From positions 149,691-213,690 of the forward strand of contig NZ_BIMC01000009.1 in the NCBI RefSeq assembly GCF_004000885.1: 64,000 nt of DNA, written 5' to 3'. Positions 16,099 to 25,443 of this stretch are shown here, in pieces. The notes below the pieces were generated by a model. The model saw nothing but the letters and a program-made list of their open reading frames with translations, was not told the DNA's origin and ran no database searches. The stretch is from Paenibacillus glucanolyticus NBRC 15330 (GTDB taxonomy: Bacteria > Bacillota > Bacilli > Paenibacillales > Paenibacillaceae). Numbering within the stretch: position 1 is the first letter of the stretch; every line of letters begins with the position of its first letter. Made by a program: the position numbers and the translations under genes.

Positions 16099-16845
16099 TT
16101 ATTCGTCGAATTCAGTGAAAAACACATCCGTCAAAATGGCCTCCGCTCTCTTCAAGCTGGGGGAATCCAGCCTGCGGAGCATGCTCAGGATCCTCTCGAT
16201 CTCCTCCGTTTCACTTCCGAAAACTGATAGCGGAACCCCCTCAGTCTTGTGTTGGTCTTCGGGGAGGCACAGTTCGCCAGTTTCCCCTTGAATCAGGCTC
16301 GGCACCTCGCTGTCTTCAAAGTTAACCCAAGATGCATCGATCGTATCCTGCATACTGCGATTCAAAAATCGCAGTTCATCCTCGCTGTATCTTCGCAAGA
16401 AAAGGCTGATTCCGAGATCCATTTGCTCGTGCAGCGCACCATGCAGCTTGAAGATCTCTCTTCCGGCAGGAGTCAGCGTAAATATGATTTCCTTTTTGTT
16501 ATCCGGCAGATTCTCCATATGGAGAATCTGTTTATCAACCAATCTTTTGGTTATTTTGGAGACGCTGCCCTTCGGAATCCCGAACTGTTTGGAAATCGTG
16601 ATCCCGTTAACAGGCTCCAATCTGCCTACCGCATCCACCACGTGCAGCATCGTGACGGTCATTTCCCTCAGCAACTCGATTAGCTCCGGCTGATTGCAGC
16701 GTTGTATCATCCACTGTCTCTCTTCGTCATCCTCGGCCTGGAATTTCTTCTGCAGCACGGAAACCTTCTGCTTTAATTCAAGGATCCATTGATCCTTCCG
16801 AGAGGTTCGTTCCGAAGAAGAAGCAGAATTCCGGTCTATTTCCAT
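16099..16845 (-). CDS. MarR family regulator with C-terminal extension
   Basis: At 248 residues this is longer than usual MarR proteins. A charged N-terminal part (about 1-55) precedes the winged helix (GITISKQFGIPKGSVSKITK, KKEIIFTLTPAGREIF), and about 80 residues follow. AAGGAG precedes the ATG. It is divergent from a truncated quinone reductase start at 17018, and inverted repeats lie between them. Regulation of that former gene is inferred; the present target is unclear. Confidence 0.85.
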   Translation of the reverse strand: MEIDRNSASSSERTSRKDQWILELKQKVSVLQKKFQAEDDEERQWMIQRCNQPELIELLREMTVTMLHVVDAVGRLEPVNGITISKQFGIPKGSVSKITKRLVDKQILHMENLPDNKKEIIFTLTPAGREIFKLHGALHEQMDLGISLFLRRYSEDELRFLNRSMQDTIDASWVNFEDSEVPSLIQGETGELCLPEDQHKTEGVPLSVFGSETEEIERILSMLRRLDSPSLKRAEAILTDVFFTEFDE

Positions 16846-16910
16846 ATCCGTATCTCCTTACGCTCGGCTATCGTCCTATTTAGTATAACAAGATCCTGGA
16901 ACTAATTAAA

Positions 16911-16971
16911 GTTTCCTTGGAAACAATATTGACTTAATGGGCATGGATATATTAATTTGTTCCCTAGAAAC
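16911..16971. promoter_or_regulatory. Two inverted repeats in the MarR/quinone-reductase divergent region
   Basis: GTTTCCTTGGAAAC (16911-16924, 12 of 14 symmetric) and GTTCCCTAGAAAC (16959-16971) share the half-site GTTYCC/GAAAC. A plus-strand TTGACT lies between them. They look like operators for the divergent MarR protein. Confidence 0.5.
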
Positions 16972-17017
16972 ATATTTATAATCACGGAGACAATATTCCT
17001 GAGAAGAGAGGTCATTT

Positions 17018-17149
17018 ATGAGAGCCGTTATTGTGTTTGATCATCCCTATGGCGGAAAGGCATCCGAAAATGTTGCCCACCGAAGAAGTTTTTCCGAAGC
17101 ACGGGTTCGTTTTCTGAACCATACGCAGCAGCGTTTCAGCCGACTGTAA
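17018..17149 (+). pseudogene. Truncated NAD(P)H:quinone oxidoreductase (N-terminal fragment)
   Basis: The 43-codon frame begins MRAVIVFDHPYGGKASENVA and HRRSFSEA, which is the N-terminus of flavodoxin-like NAD(P)H oxidoreductases, then diverges and stops. GAGAAGAGAGGTC lies in front of the ATG, so the start signals survive while about 80% of the gene is gone. It was probably the target of the divergent MarR gene. Confidence 0.7.
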
Positions 17150-17173
17150 GCTGTACCCATGAATCGAAAAAAA

Positions 17174-17211
17174 GATGCCTCCAGGCAGCGTCAAACCGCC
17201 TGAAAGGCATC
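17174..17211 (-). terminator. Terminator of the chitinase gene
   Basis: GATGCCT-x-CAGGC pairs with GCCTG-xx-AGGCATC and on the minus strand is followed by seven Ts. It lies 27 bases past the chitinase stop. Confidence 0.88.
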
Positions 17212-17237
17212 CATTTAATTTGATTCCGTCATGTTTA

Positions 17238-20200
17238 TTAGTTCGATAACTCCGCTACGCGCAGCAATCTCATGACAGTTACAACCGTTTGAGCTTTGGT
17301 CACATGGGATTGCGGATCCAGCTTGGCAGCGGATACCCCCTGCATAATCTTCTGTTCCACTACGAAGGCGACGGACAACTTCGCATAGGACGACACCTTG
17401 GAGTGATCATTGAATTTGTTTAACAGCCCTTGACCAGCCTCATTCTTCTTGCCAGTATATTCCAGCACACTGCTCAGGATAACAGCCAATTCCTCACGGG
17501 TAATCAGACTGTTTGGATCAAAGATATCGCCTGTACGCCCCTTCACCAGCCCTGCTGCCTTGGCAGCCGCAATTTCTTTGGCATAAGGGGCATTCGCGCT
17601 CACATCCTTGAAATTAGCAAGGCTATCATCTGGAAGAATACCCAGCCCTTTCACGACAATGGATATCATTTCGGCACGGGTAATGTTTTTATTCGCACCA
17701 AACGTGCTGATGCTCTCCCCAGACACAATCAGCTTCGCAGCCGCTTGTGCCACGTCTTCCTGTGCCCAAGAAGGAATCCTATCGTTAAACCGGACATCCT
17801 GCTGAAGCAGAGCATAAATACCGCTTCCCGTCCTCCTCATCTCCACGGTAACCGTACCGTCCGCATTATCCTTATACAAGGTTGGAGAGGATCGAAGCTC
17901 ATTTGTGCCTGATATATAAACCACTCCGCCCGCGCGCTTTGTATCTATCTTTTTGGCATCCACGGTTACCAGCTCACTGACATAGGATTTCCCGTAATGT
18001 TTCAGCTCCGTAGTTGTTTTATCCGCGTTCAGCTCCTCGAGCTTGAACAACAGCGGAGAAGTCAGAGTTTCTTTACCCTTAAGCAGGGATGCCACGCTCG
18101 TTGCATCGGCTGCACCGGGAGCCACAATGGAGACTTTCACATGGCCGGAAACCGAGATCAGCGAAGCCGGAATCCGGTATTCTGTGCCGTTTACGATAAC
18201 GGACAGACTGGCCTTGGCTCCTTTTTTCGCGATGGCTGCAATCACTTCTTGTGGAATCTCAAACTCAGCCTGCTTCGCACCCGTGCCCGCATGAATCTGG
18301 AAACTGGAAGAGTCCGAAAGGTTAATGCTGTTAACTGCTGCTGCCGTTGGCACGGTAACCACCGCCTTATCTCCCTCAAGCACAACTTTTGCTTCCAGTT
18401 CATCCTTTCCTTTAGGCGGCTGCGGCGTCGAAGGCGTAGTAGAACCGGATCCGCTTGATCCGCCGGAACCCTCAGATCCGCCTGTGCTGTTGCCAGAAGT
18501 CGTAACGCTCAGTAGATTCGAAGCGCTGGACACGCGGTTAATTTCATCCCCCGCCCGATCCACAGCAAGCACATGAATCTTGTAATTCGTTAGAGCGTTA
18601 AGGCCATTAATGATAATGATATAACCCTTCTCGGTGACTGAACCTGCCAATGCATGGTTCACATAGACTTCGTACCCCGTTGCCCCTGGCACTGCATCCC
18701 ATGTGACTTGAATGGAGCTGGAGTCGGCATTGACCCGTTGAAGATTCGTTGGGGCCTGTAATGCTGAAGCATTGACTTTGCCGTTAACCGGCAGGTCATG
18801 GACTAATTGGGTGGTTAATGTCTTATTACGATCACCGCTTATTTCCCAGCTCATGACGCCTGCAATATCCAACGATTTCACGATGGAAGCCGTATACTTC
18901 ATGGTGTTCTTATCGTTGTAGGTGATGAACACTTTATTCTGATCATTGTACAGATAAGGCACCTTAGCCGATTCGTTCCAATATCTCTTGTACCCGTTCT
19001 TGTCGATGTAGTTGTTCTCGAGATCACTGAAATCGAAAATGGCATTTTCCCAAGACTTCAAATCAGTCCCGCCCTTATTGCAAGTCTGATACTGACCAAG
19101 TGGCCCGCAGCCATCCCAGCCCTTGCCATAGTAGGGTACTCCCACAATCAATTTATGCTGTGGTACCCCGCCATTCAGATGGCCTAACAATCCGCCAAGC
19201 ACATGATTTCTTGGAGCAGAAGACTTTGAAAGAGCTTTATCATAGAACAATGGTGAATTATGATGACCAAACGGGTCATCTTTGCCACTATAGTCATAAG
19301 TCATAATATTAATGAAATCCAGATACTGGACTGAATTCGCAAAATCTGCGTTAACGGTAAAGTTATCTCCCTGACCGGAAGCAATCGTCAGCAGATAATA
19401 TTTTCCATCTTCTGACCCCGCAGCATCCAATGCCTCGCGAACGGTTTTCATTAATAATGTGAAGTTTTCTTTATCCTCCGGTGCTCTGGAGTTTTCTTCC
19501 ACCCCACCTTCGACCGGGTACTCCCAATCGATATCCAAACCGTCAAGCTTGTAGTCCCGGAGGAATTTCACAGCAGAGTTAGCAAAAGCACGGCGTGTTT
19601 CTTCCGTCATGGCTACATTAGAAAAATTTCTAGACCAGGACCAGCCGCCTACTGAAACCATAAGCTTCAAATGAGGGTTCGATGCCTTGATGGATTCGAA
19701 AGCTGCGAAATTCTGAAAATCAAATGTCGGATCTCCAATCACAATTTCTCCGTCATGGACGTATCGATCCTGTGCAGGAATATTAGGGTCTTCGCAGGCT
19801 CTCGGCCCGCTCCCGTATTTTTTCCAGCATATATCGGCGAAGGCATAGTTAATGTGGGTGATCTGAGATACATCTACGTCACCAGGATGAAAATTACGCT
19901 CTTCGGTACTAGCTGACCAAGAAGTGTAGTACGTAACATTGTTATAATTGCTGCCAGGCACTACCGACACAGCTTCGCTTTCAGACGAAGTCCATAGGCT
20001 GTTATGTCCCACTACCTTATACGAATAGGTCTTTCCTTCCTCTAGTCCAGCAGCTACGTACCGACTCCCGCTACTCGAACCAACCTTTACTCCATCCTGA
20101 TAAATGTCGTAACTTGTGGCCCCGGGCACCGGTGCCCAGCCCAGTGAAGTCGTAGATCGTGTAGAAGTGACTACTTGTAACCCTCGAGGTTGAGCCAGCT

Positions 20201-20948
20201 CTCCCCACTTGAGGGTAATGGCATTACTATTGGCCGATGCTTCCAAAGCTCCACCCACACTTCTCTGTGCACCTACTTTAAAAGTATAAGTCTCTCCTGC
20301 TTCAAAAGGTCCATAGGTAGCGGTCGTAACGGAGTTTTCCCAAGTGCCGCCTTTCCATGCTCCATTAATATAAATGTCATAGGCTTCGGCCCCGGGACTC
20401 GAACCCCAACTCAGCGTAACCGTATCTTCCGTTACATCGTCAATCTTAAGATGACTTGGAGGAGTCAACGGTGCATCTTTATATTCAGCTTCATCTTTGG
20501 TTGTCGTGAATTCCAGTACATTGCTTTTGTGTTCTTTTTTCACGTCGCCGTCCCAAGTAATATAGATTCGGTAGGTCGTTTCAGGTGTCAATCCGGTCAC
20601 CGCACGAGTCCAGAAGTTTCCCCATGCCAGCCAGTTGCCTGAATCCGCGTCCCACACTTGTATATTATTTTCACCTTCGACGGGTTTGAAATCCCATTGA
20701 AATATCGCCATGTTATGAGAGACACTTTCAATACGAAGATTCTGCGGCGCCAACGGATCCTGAGATCCATAAGTTGCGCTTGTTACCGTCAACGGATCGA
20801 CGCTGGAACTGACTGCGGGTATGTCTGAGGGAGGGGCACCATCTGAAGCATAGGATATAGGCGCGTTGAGAAGAGGGGTAAAGATAAGGATTAGAGCCAG
20901 AAACCATACCACCCATTTCGGGTGCTTTTTCGTCATAAATGAGTTCAC
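17238..20948 (-). CDS. Secreted, S-layer-anchored GH18 chitinase
   Basis: Multidomain protein of about 1236 residues (numbering below is from the GTG at 20957; subtract 3 for the chosen start). It has a signal peptide (10-38), three fibronectin type III modules (about 68-152, 163-250, 255-335), a GH18 catalytic domain (about 338-725) with DGLDIDWE at 472-479 and acid/base E479, a fourth Fn3 (about 733-822), a Gly/Ser linker, an unassigned beta-rich region (about 850-1050) and three SLH modules (about 1060-1239). It should hydrolyse chitin at the cell surface. GTG at 20948 has AGAGG 8 bases upstream. A cre-like site lies 136 bases upstream. No chitin-binding module remains in the protein, but an isolated CBM5/12 fragment lies at 22065. 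Confidence 0.94.
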   Translation of the reverse strand: MNSFMTKKHPKWVVWFLALILIFTPLLNAPISYASDGAPPSDIPAVSSSVDPLTVTSATYGSQDPLAPQNLRIESVSHNMAIFQWDFKPVEGENNIQVWDADSGNWLAWGNFWTRAVTGLTPETTYRIYITWDGDVKKEHKSNVLEFTTTKDEAEYKDAPLTPPSHLKIDDVTEDTVTLSWGSSPGAEAYDIYINGAWKGGTWENSVTTATYGPFEAGETYTFKVGAQRSVGGALEASANSNAITLKWGELAQPRGLQVVTSTRSTTSLGWAPVPGATSYDIYQDGVKVGSSSGSRYVAAGLEEGKTYSYKVVGHNSLWTSSESEAVSVVPGSNYNNVTYYTSWSASTEERNFHPGDVDVSQITHINYAFADICWKKYGSGPRACEDPNIPAQDRYVHDGEIVIGDPTFDFQNFAAFESIKASNPHLKLMVSVGGWSWSRNFSNVAMTEETRRAFANSAVKFLRDYKLDGLDIDWEYPVEGGVEENSRAPEDKENFTLLMKTVREALDAAGSEDGKYYLLTIASGQGDNFTVNADFANSVQYLDFINIMTYDYSGKDDPFGHHNSPLFYDKALSKSSAPRNHVLGGLLGHLNGGVPQHKLIVGVPYYGKGWDGCGPLGQYQTCNKGGTDLKSWENAIFDFSDLENNYIDKNGYKRYWNESAKVPYLYNDQNKVFITYNDKNTMKYTASIVKSLDIAGVMSWEISGDRNKTLTTQLVHDLPVNGKVNASALQAPTNLQRVNADSSSIQVTWDAVPGATGYEVYVNHALAGSVTEKGYIIIINGLNALTNYKIHVLAVDRAGDEINRVSSASNLLSVTTSGNSTGGSEGSGGSSGSGSTTPSTPQPPKGKDELEAKVVLEGDKAVVTVPTAAAVNSINLSDSSSFQIHAGTGAKQAEFEIPQEVIAAIAKKGAKASLSVIVNGTEYRIPASLISVSGHVKVSIVAPGAADATSVASLLKGKETLTSPLLFKLEELNADKTTTELKHYGKSYVSELVTVDAKKIDTKRAGGVVYISGTNELRSSPTLYKDNADGTVTVEMRRTGSGIYALLQQDVRFNDRIPSWAQEDVAQAAAKLIVSGESISTFGANKNITRAEMISIVVKGLGILPDDSLANFKDVSANAPYAKEIAAAKAAGLVKGRTGDIFDPNSLITREELAVILSSVLEYTGKKNEAGQGLLNKFNDHSKVSSYAKLSVAFVVEQKIMQGVSAAKLDPQSHVTKAQTVVTVMRLLRVAELSN

Positions 20949-20957
20949 CGTTTTCAC

Positions 20958-21387
20958 CTCTGTCGATATATTTCGATTGCAAAGGATACAGCATTTCCAT
21001 GAATGTCTGTTCTCTCGGTGTCATCGGGTTATATCCATGATGGCTTGCCCCATTTCGAATTTCGCCCGAAATTCAACTTATTTTGAAAGCGGTTACTATT
21101 TTTTCCAGATGGATTGTGTAACGTTTATCATATCCCCCTCTTCATTCCAGTATATCAATCTCTTATCCCAACGCTCTGCTACAGCCTCCCTTCAAAGAAC
21201 TTCATATATTTAATGCATATTCATATTTGTATCATGGAACCTAACCTCTCTATTGAGAAGGGATACATTTCCATAAACATGGGATAAAATCTTGTGATTT
21301 TATATTCTGTTAATAAATTCAATCTATATAGAATCAGCTAGTGTCCACTAAACGAATGTTTTGCATAAAAAAGAAAAGGAGTACCAT
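20958..21387. other. Upstream region of the chitinase gene
   Basis: About 430 bases without a convincing gene. It carries the chitinase leader, a cre-like site at 21084-21097 and AT-rich sequence towards the alcohol dehydrogenase remnant. Confidence 0.5.
21084..21097. promoter_or_regulatory. cre-like site (CcpA) upstream of the chitinase
   Basis: TGAAAGCGGTTACT matches the catabolite-responsive consensus TGWNANCGNTNWCA in all but the last base. Repression of a chitinase by preferred sugars would be normal in Bacillales. Confidence 0.55.
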
Positions 21388-21556
21388 CATAAAAAAACTC
21401 AAGCAGCCGTTACATCTGCTCAAGGGGAAGCGTTCCATATTCAGCCCGTTGAATTATCCGATCCCAAAAGCAACGAAGTGCCATAATGAAGCCTTCTAGG
21501 ATTCCAAGCGGGGCGGGGCGGTTAAACCCACTGTACGAATGGAGCCGGTCCAGTAA
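21388..21556 (+). pseudogene. Zinc-type alcohol dehydrogenase with large internal deletion
   Basis: AAAAGGAG precedes a frame reading KKTQAAVTSAQGEAFHIQPV and ELSDPKSNEVP-stop, the N-terminus of NAD(P)-dependent zinc alcohol dehydrogenases. One frame over it continues NEAF-stop-DSKRGGAVKPTVRM, the C-terminal end of the same family. About 300 central codons are missing and the ATG appears lost by a one-base change (CAT followed by seven As). Confidence 0.8.
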
Positions 21557-21578
21557 TCAAAGCAGACGTATGAGCTGA

Positions 21579-21603
21579 AAAAGAGCCCTCCAGGGGCTCT
21601 TTT
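21579..21603. terminator. Hairpin terminator
   Basis: AAAAGAGCCC pairs with GGGCTCTTTT around a short loop. It lies 45 bases past the NTF2-like gene on the minus strand and just after the alcohol dehydrogenase remnant on the plus strand. Confidence 0.85.
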
Positions 21604-21647
21604 GTCTATTCACTTCCCTATGTAAGCAAACCATAATAATCTTCGAT

Positions 21648-22016
21648 CTACTTCATCGAACTTAAATGCTCATGCTTTAATTTCCATGATCCCTCGACAT
21701 CTCGAATAAACACATTGGTGGCTCTGCCGCTCCCGGACATAAATGTCCCCTGGTGATAACCCTCGAAGTGGTAGGTGTAGATACACACCGCCGAATGGGC
21801 ATCACTCGCAATCCATTCCACATCCTCCGCCCGGTATACCTCCTCCCGAATGGCATCCCACGCCTGCTCGAAATACAACCTGATCTCATCCAAGGTCGTG
21901 CAGCTCCGGTCCGAAAACCAATAAACCGCCGCTTCATCCAGCAGCCGGGCCACTTGATCAAAGTCATGTGTGTTCGTAGCCGCAATATAAGCCTCAAGTG
22001 CGTTCTGATATGACAT
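21648..22016 (-). CDS. Nuclear transport factor 2/SnoaL-like protein
   Basis: The 122-residue product has the cone-shaped NTF2-like pattern: an N-terminal helix with LEAYIAATNTHDFDQVARLL, central strands, and a C-terminal WKLKHEHLSS. Such proteins are small enzymes or binding proteins with varied substrates, so none can be named. GGGAGG precedes the ATG. It is a single-gene unit. Confidence 0.85.
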   Translation of the reverse strand: MSYQNALEAYIAATNTHDFDQVARLLDEAAVYWFSDRSCTTLDEIRLYFEQAWDAIREEVYRAEDVEWIASDAHSAVCIYTYHFEGYHQGTFMSGSGRATNVFIRDVEGSWKLKHEHLSSMK

Positions 22017-22064
22017 TTCGCTTAACCTCCCATCTCTAATCCATTATAAGGATGGCACATTTTT

Positions 22065-22229
22065 TTACTGAACCTTTTTCCACACACCGGCTTGGCTAGG
22101 CGTTTCCCCTTTGGTCCACCATTTTGCTTCACAAACGGCTCCATTGTAAGATACCCGTTCACCGCCAATGTAAGCCTTGGAGCTGTTCCAAGCCACGGTT
22201 GCTTTGTTAAAGTCCTGCGACTTCTCCAT
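22065..22229 (-). pseudogene. Isolated chitin-binding module CBM5/12 fragment
   Basis: The last 45 residues of the frame (ATVAWNSSKAYIGGERVSYN, then GAVCEAKWWTKGETPSQAGV) are a complete CBM5/12-type module ending WKKVQ-stop. Such modules normally end chitinases or other secreted hydrolases. Upstream in frame nothing resembles an enzyme, so this is the 3' end of a lost gene. Confidence 0.72.
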
Positions 22230-22390
22230 AAAACAGAACGTACACAGGAACCCAACGTTGAACAGGTTCTCAACACGCCGGATGAGCACGAAGATATCAT
22301 TGCCCTCACCGATCGTCTGACCTCTTCCCTGACTGCGGCGATTGAAGCCGCTGAGGGAGTAGTCCGGCTGCTGCGTGGATATATAAAATG

Positions 22391-22419
22391 AGGAGCACAC
22401 AGATGATCTGTATGCTCCT
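22391..22419 (-). terminator. Terminator of the tubulin-like/vWA/GTPase operon
   Basis: In the minus-strand RNA AGGAGCATACA pairs with TGTGTGCTCCT (11 bp with one G-U) and CATTTTATAT follows. It lies 16 bases past the stop of the last gene of the operon. Confidence 0.75.
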
Positions 22420-22434
22420 TCGCCCTCATTATAT

Positions 22435-25400
22435 TCAATTTCCGCTGCCAGACTCATTCTCAGATGACTCATTTCTTTCAGACGTTCCATTCTCAGGCGT
22501 CTGCTCTTCAGAAAGCGCACTTTCATCGGACAGCTCATAAGATATGCCATCCACAACAACCTTGTCGATTAGGGACACATCCAGCGTTTTATCCAGCTTC
22601 ACGATAACTTTGCTTGTATATGGCAGGTTCTGCTGTGAGTCATTTTCGGTTCCTGAGAACTCCGGTTCTTCTCCACCATCAACCGACTCGGAAGAGTCTG
22701 AGCCTGCTCCTTCTGCGTCTCCCGCTGTTGTCCCCGAATTCGAATCTGTCTGATCCTGGCTGGAACCAGAATCTGTTCCTGTTGGATCGGTGTCCGCTCC
22801 CCCTGTTGTTTCATCCGTGCACGTCCGTGATAGTTCAGGACTTGCCGCTTCAAACAATAGGTTTGCATCCTGACCCAGGACCTGGAGATTCTCCATATTG
22901 AAATCCCGGCAAGCCGCCGATTGTTTGAAATGGAAGCTCAGTTCAGTCAAGCCCTTCTGCTCACCTTCTTCCACTACGGACGCCGTCAACAGCGGCTGCT
23001 CCGGAACCGTATCCTCCGAGACAGGAGGCACGGTAACTGGAGGCGTAACAACTGAATTCGGATCCGCAGGGTCCTTCCCGTTTTGCACCATGAGAAAGAT
23101 ACCGCCGGCCAAGATGAGGACAAGTGCAGCTGAAGCTATTTTTACGAACCTCGGATGGCTTCGGATAAATCTCATGAATGGCGAAGCCAGCTCGGCCCTA
23201 ACCTTCGTATAGACCCCCTTAAGAACAGGGTCAGGGTTACTAAAATAAGTCTTCACGTACTCCTTATTCTTGAATGCTTCGCGGTCATGGGTCTTGAAGT
23301 ACTGGACGATCGCGGCAGCATAGGCCGGCACGAGACCCCGTGGCTTAACGAATACCGGCTGCTTCGCAGACCATTGAATATACTGGTAGACCACTTCAGG
23401 ACTCTTGCTGTACTTATGTACATAATCCAGCAGGCCACGGTAGTCAATAGCGCCGGAATGAATCTCCGTGCAGAAGGCCAAGGTGATGCTTTCAAAATGG
23501 GATGGCGCCACATCCTGCTGCAGCCACCTCCGCATAATATGCTGGGTGCGCTCCCGCTCCTCGGTTGAAAGATCGGCAAGCACCTCCGCTTTAACTTCGG
23601 TTCTGCTGCACCACTGGTACAGCGCCAGCATGACAGCCGCTTTGGAGCGTATTCGGGAATCAAAACGTTCTACCCACCCTTTGAATTCCTTGGGCATTTG
23701 CAGAAATCCAATGTCCAGAAGCTGCTTCCGGTTCAATTGCTCAGGCTCCAATTCTCGCAAGAGAAAGAGGTTGGCTGCATAAATCATTCGGTCTGCAAAT
23801 GCGGTCCCGCCTTGGTAACGAGCGATCCCCCGCTCTTCGTGATGCTCCAGGGAATCCAATTGATCCAGCACGGCGTTGACCGCTCTTACAGGATCTGCAT
23901 CATGCTGTAATTTATCGATGAGCTGGGCTTCAGCCAGCCTAACATAATTCTCCTGTTCCAGCAGAAGGGGATGGTTCCTCACCCATAGACTGATCAGATC
24001 AACCAGATCCGTTGGCGTTGCCCTCTGTTTCATACTGGCTTTCATATAAGGATCGAACATCAGCGCAGGCAGCCCCGGGCTGGTCAGTACTCTGGCATAG
24101 AAGGCACGGCTTAGAGCCGGACTGCCCTCCAGCAAGCCATAAATCGCCAAGGTCACATCCTGACGCTGCTTCGACAAGGCATTATTTAATGAGCGAATAA
24201 AATATTCCACAATCATGTCATTGTGCTGTCTAGGGTTGATGCTGTGATAGTCCTTCACGGACCCGGCAATCGCCGGATCGGGAACCTGTCCGCCCTTCAC
24301 AAGCTCAAACTCATGGGCAAACAGGGCAAGGAACAGATCATCCAGCCGTTTCTTTAAACCCAGAGCCCCGGCTGGCTCCAGATAGAGCAGCAAGGCACGA
24401 AGCACAGCAAACTTATGGTCGTTATACAGATCTTCACGGCCCTCTTCGATCTGGAACAGCACGCATAAATCGTCGTAGCTATCCAGAGAAATCTGACGGG
24501 CCGGCTCCATATCCGAGAGCATCTGCTCCGCGAAGGCAAAAAAACGTTCAGATCGGGCCAGATCCAGCACTGTATCCCATGCAAAATCAAGATAAGGCTG
24601 CTCGGACCATTTCAAATCCGCATTAATGACCCTTCCGGCAGCAAGCTCAAATAAATAGTCCTTCTCAATGTTGCGGTCATTCAGGCGCAGGCCGCCCTTC
24701 TCCACGAACATGAGATGAAGTCCCTTCTTGCTGTAGGGTTCCTTGGCATACGTTACGAACCCAAGCACCCGGCGCAGCGCGTAAGGCAGTCGGCCAAACA
24801 ACACAAAGAGCAGCTGCTTCGCCTTCGCGGACAACTGTTCCACCGGTACATCCAGTACGATATACACCTTTTTCTTACCCGCAGCTGCGGTTATCGATGC
24901 ATAGAGCAGTTGCTTGAATACCTTCTCGTCAATGCCCAGTTCCTGCAGTAAGGCCGGGGTTTGGTCAGGAGAGACGGGAACTTGCGGGCGAGCCTGAGCC
25001 GGCATGGCAGATAACTCCGGCAGCTCTATCCCCTCTTCAATATCGTAATGATTGGCAAAAGAGGCCTGGAGCCAAGTCCGGTAAGCGGAATGCTCATCTT
25101 CCAGAAATCCGTCAGGAATCACATAATGGTGCGTAAAAAAAGCGCTGCGAAGTCCCGTGAAATCCGCTGGCTGAAACACACTGCGCCCCAGCACCGTCTC
25201 CCCTGTTTCCGTATGGAACAGATGAAGAGCGGCAGGATAAGCCTCGGCGTCCTTCTCGCTGCGTGCCGTAAGCTCTGCCGGAGCTTCATACTGACAAAAG
25301 GGATGCAGCACCTTTTTGATATAGGAAGGTTCCAATCCTGACGAGCGCGCAACCGTATCAAATCCTTCAGCCGAGCGAAACACGCCCCGCCGTTCCCTCG

Positions 25401-25443
25401 TGTACATTTGCTGCTGTATGTTTCGGAAAGGGAAATCCGGCAC
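22435..25443 (-). CDS. GAP1-like GTPase-associated membrane protein
   Basis: A 1002-residue protein. The start FRNIQQQMYTRERRGVFRSA, then EGFDTVARS, matches the N-terminal domain of the GTPase-associated protein 1 (GAP1) families as I remember them, and a long helical region follows. A single membrane segment lies near residue 760 (ASAALVLILAGGIFLMVQ), preceded by basic residues. About 220 residues follow, with a low-complexity Ser/Thr/Asp/Glu/Gly stretch and a short beta-rich part. The large domain is thus cytoplasmic and the acidic tail outside. The GTG start overlaps the stop of the GTPase gene (TAGTG) with GGGAGGG upstream, so the pair is translationally coupled, as expected for partners. 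Function unknown. Confidence 0.8.
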   Translation of the reverse strand: MPDFPFRNIQQQMYTRERRGVFRSAEGFDTVARSSGLEPSYIKKVLHPFCQYEAPAELTARSEKDAEAYPAALHLFHTETGETVLGRSVFQPADFTGLRSAFFTHHYVIPDGFLEDEHSAYRTWLQASFANHYDIEEGIELPELSAMPAQARPQVPVSPDQTPALLQELGIDEKVFKQLLYASITAAAGKKKVYIVLDVPVEQLSAKAKQLLFVLFGRLPYALRRVLGFVTYAKEPYSKKGLHLMFVEKGGLRLNDRNIEKDYLFELAAGRVINADLKWSEQPYLDFAWDTVLDLARSERFFAFAEQMLSDMEPARQISLDSYDDLCVLFQIEEGREDLYNDHKFAVLRALLLYLEPAGALGLKKRLDDLFLALFAHEFELVKGGQVPDPAIAGSVKDYHSINPRQHNDMIVEYFIRSLNNALSKQRQDVTLAIYGLLEGSPALSRAFYARVLTSPGLPALMFDPYMKASMKQRATPTDLVDLISLWVRNHPLLLEQENYVRLAEAQLIDKLQHDADPVRAVNAVLDQLDSLEHHEERGIARYQGGTAFADRMIYAANLFLLRELEPEQLNRKQLLDIGFLQMPKEFKGWVERFDSRIRSKAAVMLALYQWCSRTEVKAEVLADLSTEERERTQHIMRRWLQQDVAPSHFESITLAFCTEIHSGAIDYRGLLDYVHKYSKSPEVVYQYIQWSAKQPVFVKPRGLVPAYAAAIVQYFKTHDREAFKNKEYVKTYFSNPDPVLKGVYTKVRAELASPFMRFIRSHPRFVKIASAALVLILAGGIFLMVQNGKDPADPNSVVTPPVTVPPVSEDTVPEQPLLTASVVEEGEQKGLTELSFHFKQSAACRDFNMENLQVLGQDANLLFEAASPELSRTCTDETTGGADTDPTGTDSGSSQDQTDSNSGTTAGDAEGAGSDSSESVDGGEEPEFSGTENDSQQNLPYTSKVIVKLDKTLDVSLIDKVVVDGISYELSDESALSEEQTPENGTSERNESSENESGSGN

